In this document: piece after piece, positions 7,491 to 15,478 of the stretch | Numbering within the stretch: position 1 is the stretch's first letter | How the letters are laid out: the number at the start of each line of letters is the position of its first letter | Source: UBA1189 sp045654565 | GTDB lineage: Bacteria > Bacteroidota > Bacteroidia > Bacteroidales > Bacteroidaceae | DNA: 18,449 nucleotides | Assembly: GCA_045654565.1 (NCBI GenBank) | Contig: JAZONP010000047.1 | Span: 1 to 18,449 of the forward strand | Direction: 5' to 3' | Translations under genes and position numbers: made by a program | The notes under the pieces: generated by a model | What the model was told of the DNA's origin: nothing | Databases searched by the model: none | Seen by the model: only the letters and a program-made list of their open reading frames with translations

Positions 7491-8882
7491 ATGACACTGA
7501 TCAAATCTATCTCTGGAATCCGCGGCACTATCGGTGGCGTGGCGGGCGAAGGTCTCAATCCGCTCGACATTACAAAGTTCGTAGCTGCTTACGCTACACT
7601 CATTCGCAAGACTACTAACGTTAAGAGTAATACGATCGTGGTAGGTCGTGATGCTCGTATCTCTGGTGAGATGGTGCGTAGCTGCGTATGTGGTACTCTC
7701 ATGGGCATGGGCTTCGATGTTATTGACATAGGCTTGGCCTCTACTCCCACTACAGAGCTTGCCGTTACCATGTCAGGCTCTTGCGGAGGTATCATCCTTA
7801 CCGCTAGTCACAATCCCCGTCAGTGGAATGCCCTCAAACTCCTCAATGAGAAGGGTGAATTCCTTAATGCCGTTGAAGGTGCCGAAGTGCTTGCACTCGC
7901 TGCTGCCGAGGCATTCGAGTTTGCCGATATCGACCACATCGGTCACTATACCAAGGACGACTCGTACGACCAGAAGCATATCGACAGTGTGCTCGCTCTC
8001 GAGCTCGTTGACGTAGAGGCTATCCGCAAGGCCAACTTTAAGGTGGCTATCGACTGCGTTAACTCAGTAGGTGGCGTAGTACTTCCCAAGTTGCTCAAGC
8101 AGCTCGGCGTGGAGACTATCGAAGGTCTCTATTGCGAGCCTACTGGTGACTTCCAACATAACCCCGAGCCCCTCGAGAAGAACTTGACCGATATTATGGG
8201 TCTCATGAAAAAGTCAGATCTCGATGTAGCTTTCGTTGTTGACCCCGACGTTGACCGCCTCGCTATCATCGACGAGAATGGTAACATGTACGGTGAGGAG
8301 TATACCCTCGTGACCGTAGCTGACTATATCCTCCAGCACACACCGGGTAACACCGTATCAAACCTCAGCTCTACTCGTGCACTCCGCGACGTTACTCGCC
8401 AGTATGGCCTTGAGTACAATGCATCAGCAGTAGGTGAGGTTAACGTGGTGACCAAGATGAAGAATACTGGTGCTGTTATCGGTGGTGAGGGTAATGGTGG
8501 TGTTATCTATCCCGCCAGCCACTATGGCCGTGACGCTCTCGTAGGTATCGCTCTCTTCCTTACCTATCTTGCCAAGAAGCAGATGACCGTGAGCGAGCTC
8601 CGCAAGACCTATCCTGCGTACTACATGGCGAAGAACCGCATTGACCTCACTCCCGACGTGGATGTTGACGCTATCCTTGTGAAGGTGAAGGAAATCTATG
8701 CCAACGAAGAGGTGAACGATATCGACGGTGTGAAGATCGACTTCCCCGACAAGTGGGTGCACCTCCGCAAGAGTAATACCGAACCCATCATTCGTGTATA
8801 TTCCGAGGCTGGCTCTCCCGAAGAGGCAGAGGCTATCGGTGAGGCTGTGATGAAGGTGGTATATGATCTCAGTAAGAAGTAA
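7491..8882 (+). CDS. glmM: Phosphoglucosamine mutase
   Basis: Converts glucosamine-6-phosphate to glucosamine-1-phosphate, the step before UDP-GlcNAc and so before peptidoglycan and LPS synthesis. It is an alpha-D-phosphohexomutase of 463 residues with all four domain signatures. These are the phosphoserine loop TASHN (Ser106 is the catalytic phosphoserine), the metal loop DPDVDR (Asp251, Asp253, Asp255), the sugar loop GGEGNGG (331-337) and the phosphate-binding loop RKSNTEP (426-432). The family overlaps with phosphomannomutases and phosphoglucomutases. The short N-terminus SISGIRGTIGG and the length fit the GlmM-like enzymes of Bacteroidales, which I consider most likely. It is probably cotranscribed with the lipoprotein gene upstream. 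Codon use is C/T-ending and regular, suggesting good expression. Confidence 0.9.
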   Translation: MTLIKSISGIRGTIGGVAGEGLNPLDITKFVAAYATLIRKTTNVKSNTIVVGRDARISGEMVRSCVCGTLMGMGFDVIDIGLASTPTTELAVTMSGSCGGIILTASHNPRQWNALKLLNEKGEFLNAVEGAEVLALAAAEAFEFADIDHIGHYTKDDSYDQKHIDSVLALELVDVEAIRKANFKVAIDCVNSVGGVVLPKLLKQLGVETIEGLYCEPTGDFQHNPEPLEKNLTDIMGLMKKSDLDVAFVVDPDVDRLAIIDENGNMYGEEYTLVTVADYILQHTPGNTVSNLSSTRALRDVTRQYGLEYNASAVGEVNVVTKMKNTGAVIGGEGNGGVIYPASHYGRDALVGIALFLTYLAKKQMTVSELRKTYPAYYMAKNRIDLTPDVDVDAILVKVKEIYANEEVNDIDGVKIDFPDKWVHLRKSNTEPIIRVYSEAGSPEEAEAIGEAVMKVVYDLSKK

Positions 8883-8915
8883 TAGTTGGAGTAATCATAT
8901 TAATACGCACGCATT

Positions 8916-8972
8916 ATGTTACTCACACTTTTTATACTCAGTATTATAGGAATGCTTATAAAAAAGAAATAA
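8916..8972 (+). CDS. Possible 18-residue hydrophobic peptide
   Basis: A short frame reads MLLTLFILSIIGMLIKKK then stop: one hydrophobic segment followed by three lysines, the pattern of a tiny inner-membrane peptide with a positive-inside tail. It lies 33 bases after glmM and before the shared terminator, so it would be carried on the glmM transcript. There is no recognisable ribosome signal and no homology evidence. Chance is a real alternative. Confidence 0.25.
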   Translation: MLLTLFILSIIGMLIKKK

Positions 8973-8998
8973 GCAAGCATAGTAACTGATGCCTATCA

Positions 8999-9037
8999 AA
9001 TAGGATGTGGGGCGGAATTTCCGCCCCACATCCTATT
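8999..9037. terminator. Bidirectional terminator between glmM and the convergent operon
   Basis: A perfect 19-bp stem, AATAGGATGTGGGGCGGAA (8999-9017) with its complement at 9019-9037, closes on a tiny A/T loop. Both genes point towards it (glmM ends at 8882, the DUF4954 gene at 9112). T tracts are short on both sides, but stem strength is very high. Confidence 0.8.
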
Positions 9038-9111
9038 ATAATATAAAGTTGTGAAAAGTTAGAACGCTTTGAGAAGTTGGATTGACCGATATTCTCAGCG
9101 AGTGCCAATGG

Positions 9112-11301
9112 TTATAGTTGATTTCTCAGCCGTTCTATCCTTCTGATGTTGGCCAACATCTCCTCTCTTACCTGGCATACAAACTTGTTGTCCTCGGGCT
9201 CGCCGAAGATGATAAGTGCTTCCTGTTCATTGCGGCAAGTGGCCGCGCGGAATGGATTGTCGTGATCCTTCTTGCGTGATAGGTACACCTGTTCGCTGAT
9301 GCGGCGTTGTATGCGCTCTTCGTGAGCTAAGGCTTGTAGCCATAGTTCATCAGTCATTACATCGGTATCCAATACGATGCATAGGGCATGTAGGGCGTGG
9401 CGTAGCTTGTCGGTGGAGTAGTGGGCCCATAGCTCGTCGTAGCGGTCGTGTATGGCGTTCCATGAGTCAAGGGTGCCATCACATATGTCCTGTCGTAGGA
9501 TGTCGATGTCTTCTTCCGTCACAAGCTGTCCGCCAAGGTTTATCCATTGCTTCTCACATTGTGTGGCGCGAGCCTCGGTGAGCATCGTACGCAGCTCGTC
9601 TATCGTCACACTATCATCACTTATGATGCAGTTCATGGCATAGTGGATAAGCATGTCTCCGTAGGCATGATAGGCATCGTAGGCTTTGAGTATATGTACT
9701 TCGCGTTGGCTATTCTCTACACCCTCGCCGAGTATGGTGAGCTCGTCTACCACCTTGCGCTCTCCGTGGAGCAGGCGACGACCAAGTTCGCGAAGTGCTT
9801 TATTATCCTCATTGCTTATATCAGTATATGCTCTGCCAACCCACAACTCGAGCAGTTCTCGGGCATGGATGACCTCCTGCATGGTGTCGGGAGCAAAGGT
9901 GTCAAACTCAATATTCTGCACCTTGGTGATACGTTTGTCTCGTGTACGGTATTTCCACGTGTTGCGTGCCAAGGCATACATATTGTACATCCACCAATAA
10001 GCGGGCATCACCTCCAGGTGATTGGTGTGGTTATTGTTGTTCACCAGTGAGAAGGGGAGTGAGATGTTCATCTCGGCAGGATAGTCTCCCTTGGCCAAGA
10101 GGACAAACGATGCGAATCGGCTCGAGTGCTTCACCGACGAGCATAGTCCAGGCCAGAAGCCACGTCCGGCAGCCAGTTCTCCATCGTTGGTGCGGCTGTT
10201 ATGGTTGCTTCCGATGGTGGCGCCTGCTGCCATATTGCTCTGACCCATGATGACAGAGGCAATGAGGAACGAGTTGTTGTGGTGTTGCTCATGACCGGGG
10301 AATATGAGATTGTTTAGCACTTCGCAACAGGATATGGTGCTATTGTCTCCCATGATGGAGTTGATGAGTCGTGCACCATATTTGAGGTTCGAGTTGTTGC
10401 CAAGGATGAATTTTACGGCCGTGCATGAGTAGAATATGCGACATCCATATCCTACGATACCATTAACAAGAATTACATTTTCTCCTATCTGCGATGGTTC
10501 CTTTTCTGATGAGTTGATGGTGATATTCTTAAGTTTTGATGCACCTTTGATGTAGCAGTCGGTGCCTATCTTTACATCTTTGATGATCGAGGAGTTTTTG
10601 ATTACGCAACGTTCGCCGATCTCTCCGTAGTATCCTCTGTGATGGTCTATCGTGCGCTGTGTGATGTCGTGTAAGCGTTGTTGCAGTGTGGCATCATCTA
10701 CATATCTTCCCCATAGGTACGCATCGGCAGGTATCATTCCATCAAAGGGTAATACTGATCGTGCTCCGGTTTCATTCATAATCTCAATGCGCACTCTCAC
10801 CGACTCGGGCTCACCATCCTTGACGATGCCATTACCAAACTTGGCATGATCGGTTGTCGACATCTCCTGGATATTGAAAAGCATGCTATGGCTTCCGATG
10901 ATGTAGTGCGACAAGTAGTGTACATCGTGTATGGCGCAATTGTCCCCGATGTCACAAGAGTGTATGTTCGAGTTGGTGATACCCACCGGCAGTCTCAAAT
11001 CGTGATATTGTAGTGCTCCATTAGAGATACGACCTATACGTACGGTGCCATAGAACTTATTATCCTTGACTACGCTCGGATTAAACTCATCGGTAACCCA
11101 CAACGTATCCCACGACGAGGCAGTATTGTTGTTCTTCACCAATCGTTCTATCTCATCACTATGCAGGTGACGCCATCCTCCCTCAGGTTGTTTCACTTGA
11201 CGATTGCGTATGTAGTATTTGTCCTTCCCTTCGGGGAGGTATTGGGCATCAATCCATCCATCGCTCAGCGCTTCAGGAGGGAGTAGGGTTACACGTTCCA
11301 T
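9112..11301 (-). CDS. DUF4954 protein, large left-handed beta-helix (hexapeptide-repeat-like)
   Basis: A 729-residue cytoplasmic protein matching, from memory, the Bacteroidetes family DUF4954. Residues of about 95-430 show repeated short strands with small hydrophobic residues every five to six positions (IGDNCAI, IGERCVI, IGTDCYIKG, GYGCRIF, GNNSNLKYGARL, GQSNMAAGATIG). This is the pattern of left-handed beta-helix sugar-nucleotide or acyl transferases. The C-terminal ~290 residues are helical and charged, with no recognised fold. There is no signal peptide or membrane segment. The function is unknown; the fold and the cell-wall genes nearby make transfer to a sugar nucleotide a reasonable guess, nothing more. 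It is the last gene of a minus-strand operon, 33 bases after the radical SAM gene. Confidence 0.82.
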   Translation of the reverse strand: MERVTLLPPEALSDGWIDAQYLPEGKDKYYIRNRQVKQPEGGWRHLHSDEIERLVKNNNTASSWDTLWVTDEFNPSVVKDNKFYGTVRIGRISNGALQYHDLRLPVGITNSNIHSCDIGDNCAIHDVHYLSHYIIGSHSMLFNIQEMSTTDHAKFGNGIVKDGEPESVRVRIEIMNETGARSVLPFDGMIPADAYLWGRYVDDATLQQRLHDITQRTIDHHRGYYGEIGERCVIKNSSIIKDVKIGTDCYIKGASKLKNITINSSEKEPSQIGENVILVNGIVGYGCRIFYSCTAVKFILGNNSNLKYGARLINSIMGDNSTISCCEVLNNLIFPGHEQHHNNSFLIASVIMGQSNMAAGATIGSNHNSRTNDGELAAGRGFWPGLCSSVKHSSRFASFVLLAKGDYPAEMNISLPFSLVNNNNHTNHLEVMPAYWWMYNMYALARNTWKYRTRDKRITKVQNIEFDTFAPDTMQEVIHARELLELWVGRAYTDISNEDNKALRELGRRLLHGERKVVDELTILGEGVENSQREVHILKAYDAYHAYGDMLIHYAMNCIISDDSVTIDELRTMLTEARATQCEKQWINLGGQLVTEEDIDILRQDICDGTLDSWNAIHDRYDELWAHYSTDKLRHALHALCIVLDTDVMTDELWLQALAHEERIQRRISEQVYLSRKKDHDNPFRAATCRNEQEALIIFGEPEDNKFVCQVREEMLANIRRIERLRNQL

Positions 11302-11334
11302 AGATGTTTCCTTTATGTTATTGTAACTGTATTG

Positions 11335-12261
11335 TCATTTTACTAATCGGCCTTGGTAGGCTCCCCGCTCTTGCATGCGGCGGCGTAGACGGTCTACAAA
11401 TTGGTAGTTCTTCATCCCCCAATCAGGTGCGATGAGCAATGAACGGGGCGATTGTGAGATGAAGCGCTCGATAACCATCGTCGAGGGCAATCGCTCGATG
11501 TAGTCTATGGCGAGGTCGATGTATTCGTCCACTGTGTAAAGGTGGAAGTCCTCGGGATGCTCTTCATACTCGCGTGCCATGCGTGTGCCTCGGATGAGTT
11601 GTAGCTGGTGTAGCTTCACCATGTCGAGGGGTAGGGAAGCGATAGCTTCGGCTTGTCGCATGAGCTCGTCGTGGTCCTCGCCAGGGAGGCCAAGGATGAG
11701 GTGTCCGCCCACGAGGATGCCTCGCTCGTGTGTACGACGGATGGCATCGATGGCGGTGGCAAAGTCGTGGCCACGATTGATGCGGAGGAGTGTGTCGTCG
11801 TTGGCACTCTCGATGCCATATTCCACCATTACGAAGGTCTTTCGGCTGAGCTCTTCGATATAGTCGAGTAGGGCAGAGGCCATGCAGTCGGGGCGTGTGC
11901 CAATGACAAGTCCCACTACGCCATCGACAGATAGCGCCTCTTCGTACATTGCCTTCAGCTGCTCCAGTTCACCATACGTATTGGTATAGGCCTGAAAGTA
12001 GGCCAGGTATCTCATCGTAGGATACTTGCGGGCAAAGAAACCTATGCCATCTTCCAGTTGTCGACGTATGCCAAACTCTGGTTTGCAATAGTCAGGGTTG
12101 AAAGTTTGGTTGTTGCAATAGGTGCATCCCCCCGTACCCTTGGATCCATCGCGGTTGGGGCAGGTAAAACCTGCGTGGATGGATATCTTCTGCACCTTCC
12201 CCTCAAAATATTGTGAGAGGAAAGAGGCAAAGTCAAAGTATAGCTGGCGGGCTTGACTCAT
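11335..12261 (-). CDS. Radical SAM protein, YhcC/TIGR01212 family
   Basis: A 308-residue radical SAM protein of the YhcC family. The iron-sulfur cluster cysteines are Cys34, Cys46 and Cys49 (FTCPNRDG...GGCTYC), a spacing of 11 then 2 typical of this family and related to the Elp3-like spacing, not the classic CxxxCxxC. Further family-type segments are AYFQAYTNTYG (86-96), GLVIGTRPDC, VEYGIESAND and GHLILGLPGED. The substrate is not established with certainty; a tRNA-related or sulfur-containing role has been suggested for the family. The gene starts 5 bases after the stop of the glucosaminidase gene, so they are cotranscribed. There is no functional link to the cell wall in the protein itself. 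Confidence 0.9.
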   Translation of the reverse strand: MSQARQLYFDFASFLSQYFEGKVQKISIHAGFTCPNRDGSKGTGGCTYCNNQTFNPDYCKPEFGIRRQLEDGIGFFARKYPTMRYLAYFQAYTNTYGELEQLKAMYEEALSVDGVVGLVIGTRPDCMASALLDYIEELSRKTFVMVEYGIESANDDTLLRINRGHDFATAIDAIRRTHERGILVGGHLILGLPGEDHDELMRQAEAIASLPLDMVKLHQLQLIRGTRMAREYEEHPEDFHLYTVDEYIDLAIDYIERLPSTMVIERFISQSPRSLLIAPDWGMKNYQFVDRLRRRMQERGAYQGRLVK

Positions 12262-12266
12262 CGTTC

Positions 12267-13145
12267 TTATCTCAGTCTTACCACATCACCCTCTACCGGT
12301 GCATAGTTGTCAGGGTTACCCTTGTTCATTCTATACAGGCGATTTAGACGTACGCCATACTGTTGCGATATCATGTGCAAGCTCTCTCCGTCCTTCACGA
12401 CGTGTTCTGTATTGGGCTTTTGTGCCTTCCAATGCTTGCGACCGAGGTAGATGATGTCACCCTTGTTGGGTACATAGCCACGATAGCGGTCGTTGTAAGA
12501 GATGAGCTTACGTTTCGATATGCCAAACTCCTCAGCGATAGAGTACATGGTGTCGCCCTGTCGAGCTACGATATACACGATATCATTTGCGATGTAAGGT
12601 GTATGAGCATTCGCGATCTGTGGCTTGGTAGCACCGCCCTGTTGAGGTTGGTCAAAGCGATTCAAGTTATATCGCTCGATGATCTCAATGAGCTTGTCGG
12701 CATAGGTGGCACTCGTAGCATAGCCCGCACGCTTGAGACCACGGGCCCAGTTCTTATAGTCTGTTTGTGAATATGAGAACAGGAATGCATATCTGCTTCC
12801 AGTAGCCAGGAATATAGAGTGGTCTTCGTAAGAGTCTCTTACACTCTTGTATACACGGAAACACTCTCCATTCCGATCGTCATCGTGATAGGTACGCTTG
12901 CCTTCCCATGACGAGTGGCACTTGATGCCAAAGTGATTGTTCGATTTTCTAGCCAAATCACTCTTTCCGGCACCCGATTCGAGCAGTCCTTGTGCCAAGG
13001 TGATGCTGGCAGGTATATGATACTTGTTCATCTGCTCTATGGCTATATCCTTATAGAGATTGATGTATTCGGTATAGTCATTGGTCTGACCCAATGCCAC
13101 GACTGTAACCATGCATAGCAGAAGAGATAGAACAGTTTTTTTCAT
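12267..13145 (-). CDS. Secreted glucosaminidase (FlgJ-like) with two LysM domains
   Basis: A peptidoglycan hydrolase of 292 residues. Signal peptide 1-20 (ends ALGQ, no lipobox). Glucosaminidase domain about 25-165, with SITLAQGLLESGAGKSDLA (catalytic Glu56), NNHFGIKCH and the C-terminal GYATSATYADKLIEIIERY. A short linker rich in Gln, Gly and Thr (166-188) precedes two LysM cell-wall-binding modules at about 190-235 (ARQGDTMYSIAEEFGIS) and 248-292 (VKDGESLHMISQQYGV). It would cut the GlcNAc-MurNAc glycan chain in the periplasm during growth or division. It is the first gene of the operon glucosaminidase, radical SAM, DUF4954, with a promoter about 30 bases upstream. Confidence 0.93.
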   Translation of the reverse strand: MKKTVLSLLLCMVTVVALGQTNDYTEYINLYKDIAIEQMNKYHIPASITLAQGLLESGAGKSDLARKSNNHFGIKCHSSWEGKRTYHDDDRNGECFRVYKSVRDSYEDHSIFLATGSRYAFLFSYSQTDYKNWARGLKRAGYATSATYADKLIEIIERYNLNRFDQPQQGGATKPQIANAHTPYIANDIVYIVARQGDTMYSIAEEFGISKRKLISYNDRYRGYVPNKGDIIYLGRKHWKAQKPNTEHVVKDGESLHMISQQYGVRLNRLYRMNKGNPDNYAPVEGDVVRLR

Positions 13146-13175
13146 AATATTCGTGTTTTAGTGTTATAATCAGCA

Positions 13176-13206
13176 CAAAAATACAAAAAATATCTTGTTT
13201 CTCTAA
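13176..13206 (-). promoter_or_regulatory. Promoter of the glucosaminidase operon
   Basis: Minus strand: TTAG (13206-13203), 19 bases, TATTTTTG (13183-13176). The -7 box is a perfect TAnnTTTG; the upstream box has one mismatch. The start codon is 31 bases downstream. Confidence 0.5.
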
Positions 13207-13236
13207 TCCTACGCCCTAATTATCATTTTTTTTATG

Positions 13237-13244
13237 TAAGTTTG
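13237..13244 (+). promoter_or_regulatory. -7 box for mnmE
   Basis: TAAGTTTG matches TAnnTTTG exactly, 28 bases before the ATG at 13273. No TTTG is seen 19-21 bases upstream. Confidence 0.4.
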
Positions 13245-13551
13245 TGTGATTTCTACTAAATAAAAGATAGTCATGACTTCTCACGATACCATCTGCGCCA
13301 TTGCCACCGCTCAGGGTGGCGCCATAGGCGTCATCCGCCTCAGTGGCCCCGAGGCCATCAGCATCACCGCCCAGCACTTCCGCCCCATCGGCGGTGCACC
13401 GCTCACCGAGCGTAAGGCACGCACCGCCGTGTTTGGCCATCTCATAACCGCCGACGGCTCCATGCTCGATGAGGTGCTCGTCACCCTCTTCCGTGCGCCC
13501 CACTCCTATACGGGCGAAGACTCGGGAGAGATCTCGTGTCACGGCTCCTCC

Positions 13552-13554
13552 TAG
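13552..13554 (+). other. Premature amber codon in mnmE
   Basis: TAG in the mnmE frame, flanked on both sides by coding sequence that aligns continuously with the MnmE family. TAG is an ordinary stop elsewhere in the window (7449-7451 and the end of mnmE itself), so general recoding is unlikely. Confidence 0.9.
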
Positions 13555-14220
13555 ATCCTCCAGCAAGCCCTGCGCCTGCTCATCGATAGCGGATGCCGCC
13601 TTGCCGCACCAGGCGAGTACACCCAGCGTGCCTTCCTTAATGGCAAGATGGACCTCAGCCAGGCCGAAGCCGTAGCCGACCTCATCGCCTCCACCTCGGC
13701 CGCCACGCACCGCCTTGCCTTGAGCCAGCTACGCGGAGGCTTCAGCCAGGAGCTCTCGGCCTTGCGCGACAAGTTGTTACACCTCACCTCGCTCATGGAG
13801 CTCGAGCTCGACTTCAGCGACCACGAAGAGCTCGAGTTTGCCGACCGTAGCGAACTCTCGCAGATAGCCGACGAGATCGAGCGCGTCATCTCCCGCCTGG
13901 CCCATTCGTTCAACGTAGGCAATGCCATCAAGAACGGCGTGCCCGTAGCCATCATCGGCGAGACCAACGTGGGTAAGTCCACCCTCCTCAACGCCCTCGT
14001 AGGCGAAGAGCGAGCCATCGTGAGCGACATCCACGGCACCACACGCGATGTCATCGAAGACACCGTCAACCTCCGCGGCATCACCTTCCGCTTCATCGAT
14101 ACCGCCGGCATACGCCAAACCACCGACGTTGTCGAGAGCATCGGCATCGAGCGCACCTATCAGAAGATGCAGCAAGCCTCCATCGTCCTCTGGATGATTG
14201 ATGCCATCCAAGAGACCCAC

Positions 14221-14392
14221 CCCATCCCTCCCTGTGAGGGAGGGGGTACGAACCTCTTGCTTTCTCAAGTCCTCCCTCGCAGGGCGAATAAGGCCGAAGA
14301 AAATCAACTGAATGTTGATTTGTGCCGATATGAGGGGAGTGCAGTGCACTGCACGACGGGGGCTCGAAGAGATTTAGGTGGGTCTTCTAAGC
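14221..14392 (+). repeat. In-frame palindromic insertion in the GTPase domain of mnmE
   Basis: Between WMIDA and KPLLLLFNKAD the protein has about 68 residues where E. coli MnmE has about 29. The DNA of this stretch contains three palindromes. CCCTCCCT-GTG-AGGGAGGG is at 14226-14244, AAATCAAC-TGAAT-GTTGATTT at 14301-14321, and the perfect 16-bp GTGCAGTGCACTGCAC at 14339-14354. The frame stays open, with Pro/Gly/Cys-rich low-complexity protein (PIPPCEGGG). The exact edges are uncertain by some tens of bases. It resembles palindromic elements inserted inside genes, as known from Rickettsia. Confidence 0.65.
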
Positions 14393-14792
14393 CCCTCCTC
14401 CTCCTCTTCAACAAGGCCGACCGCATCACCCCCGAGGAGCGCACCGCCCTCGAGCAAGCCTATGCCGATGTCGATGCCCCCAAGCTCTTCATCTCCGCCA
14501 AGGAGCAGCTCGGGCTTGATGCCCTTGAATCCCATTTGATAGAGGCCGCCGCCCTGCCCGACATCTCGCAGAGCGATGTCATCGCCACCAACGCCCGCCA
14601 CTACGAAGCCCTCACCCACGCCCTCGACTCCATCCACCGCGTGCAAGACGGCCTGCAGATGCAGCTCTCCGGCGACTTCGTCTCGCAGGACCTCCGCGAG
14701 TGCATCCACCACCTATCGGACATCGTAGGCGAGGTATCCACCGACTCCGTGCTTCAAAACATCTTCAAGCACTTCTGCATCGGAAAATAGTT

Positions 14793-14820
14793 ACACATCA
14801 TAATATGTGTTGTCTTTTTT
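14793..14820 (+). terminator. Terminator after mnmE
   Basis: ACACAT (14793-14798) pairs with ATGTGT (14805-14810) around a short A/T loop. After four bases (TGTC) a run of six T follows at 14815-14820. The stem starts 3 bases after the mnmE stop codon. Confidence 0.6.
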
Positions 14821-14870
14821 AGTCAAGGTATCGGTAATCAGTTATAACAATATAGTTTACAGCGAGTTTA

Positions 14871-14902
14871 CGACCGACACCTAGTGTCGGTGGGGTGTCG
14901 GT
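14871..14902 (-). repeat. 32-bp REP-like hairpin unit, copy A
   Basis: On the minus strand the unit begins ACCGACACCCCACCGACACT and ends AGGTGTCGGTCG. It is a hairpin: with flanking bases, TTACGACCGACACC (14868-14881) pairs with 14894-14907. The same 32 bases, with one difference, recur in opposite orientation at 15479-15510. Confidence 0.85.
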
Positions 14903-14982
14903 CGTAAGTCTAAAGAAAGAATTAAGTGAATAAAGAAAATCACTTAAGTGAATACAAAAATTTACTTTATCCAATTTTTTCA

Positions 14983-15022
14983 TTGCATGTATGTACCAAA
15001 TCTTTTGCATATATGTACCAAA
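14983..15022 (+). repeat. 18-bp direct repeat with 22-bp period
   Basis: TTGCATGTATGTACCAAA (14983-15000) and TTGCATATATGTACCAAA (15005-15022) differ at one base and start exactly 22 bases apart. A further TTGCA begins at 15025. Two helical turns between copies suggests paired protein-binding sites. Confidence 0.8.
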
Positions 15023-15033
15023 AATTGCAGACT

Positions 15034-15051
15034 TAGACGAGCGCTCGTCTA
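15034..15051. repeat. Perfect 18-bp palindrome
   Basis: TAGACGAGCGCTCGTCTA is its own reverse complement. A related sequence GCAGGTCTAGACGAAGCG follows at 15071-15088, 44 bases after the matching GCAGACTTAGACGAGCG at 15027-15043. Confidence 0.8.
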
Positions 15052-15248
15052 CAAAGGTTTTTCAAAAAATGCAGGTCTAGACGAAGCGAATCAGACAAAG
15101 AGGATAATTTTGCCAGAGCCTTTCGTTTTGAAAAACAGCCAAAGAGATTTTCCTCATCAAAAGGCTCTGATTTCCGAAGAGTGTCGTTGATGTGGAATTT
15201 GTCCATTTAGCACCCATTTCTGCCGAGTAAACGATTTTTATTTTTGCC

Positions 15249-15365
15249 CTGGCAAGGCAAGCGAAGCTCCGCGAAATGAAAATTGAGAATTGAAAATTAG
15301 CCTTCCGGATTGAAGCTTGCATTATCGTTGGCAGCGAAGCGCGCTTCGCAGCCTTGCCAAGCCAA
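15249..15365. repeat. Inverted repeat pair around a perfect 16-bp palindrome
   Basis: GCGAAGCGCGCTTCGC (15334-15349) is a perfect palindrome, flanked by TTGGCA and TGCCAA. CTGGCAAGGCAAGCGAAGC near 15249-15267 is an imperfect inverted copy of GCTTCGCAGCCTTGCCAAG at about 15343-15361, so the segment can fold into one long structure. Confidence 0.6.
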
Positions 15366-15478
15366 AAATCAACTTTCATTATTCCGATTTCCCTTCATTA
15401 CCACATGTGCGAAAGAGGATTATCGTACAATAATACACGCGATGCTTCAAAGGATTTCGTTATAGTTTTCGTTCAAGC

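Larger units (their letters stand above)
13273..14790 (+). pseudogene. mnmE: tRNA-modification GTPase MnmE, interrupted by an in-frame TAG
   Basis: MnmE, with MnmG, forms the carboxymethylaminomethyl group on U34 of certain tRNAs. The reading frame runs 13273-14790 (505 codons) but contains TAG at 13552-13554 (codon 94), right after SYTGEDSGEISCHGSS; homologues usually have an aromatic residue near here, so a single base change from a Tyr codon fits. Downstream the frame is intact: LAAPGEYTQRAF, G1 GETNVGKS (229-236), G2 TTRD (256-259), G3 DTAG (276-279), G4 NKAD (380-383) and the C-terminal FCIGK with the catalytic Cys502. The piece after the TAG could be read from ATG 13648, which would lack most of the folate-binding N-domain. 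About 40 extra residues sit between G3 and G4, in a palindrome-rich stretch. GC content is far above the neighbours (43/60 in 13681-13740). Recent nonsense mutation or sequencing error are both possible. Confidence 0.9.

Noticed and set aside
13552..13554. Amber recoding to an amino acid
   Set aside because: TAG ends other genes here (7449-7451 and mnmE itself at 14788-14790), and no recoding structure or special tRNA is seen.
13777..14349. Long antisense frame opposite mnmE
   Set aside because: It is a by-product of high GC and C-ending codons in mnmE; the sense strand has all family motifs.
14819..15190. Short frames on both strands just after mnmE
   Set aside because: They run through the 32-bp hairpin unit and the 22-bp direct repeat, with no protein-like signature.
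15077..15379. Minus-strand frame of 100 codons
   Set aside because: It crosses the inverted repeats and palindromes, has no recognisable domain or promoter, and its end lies in simple sequence; it looks like translated repeat DNA.
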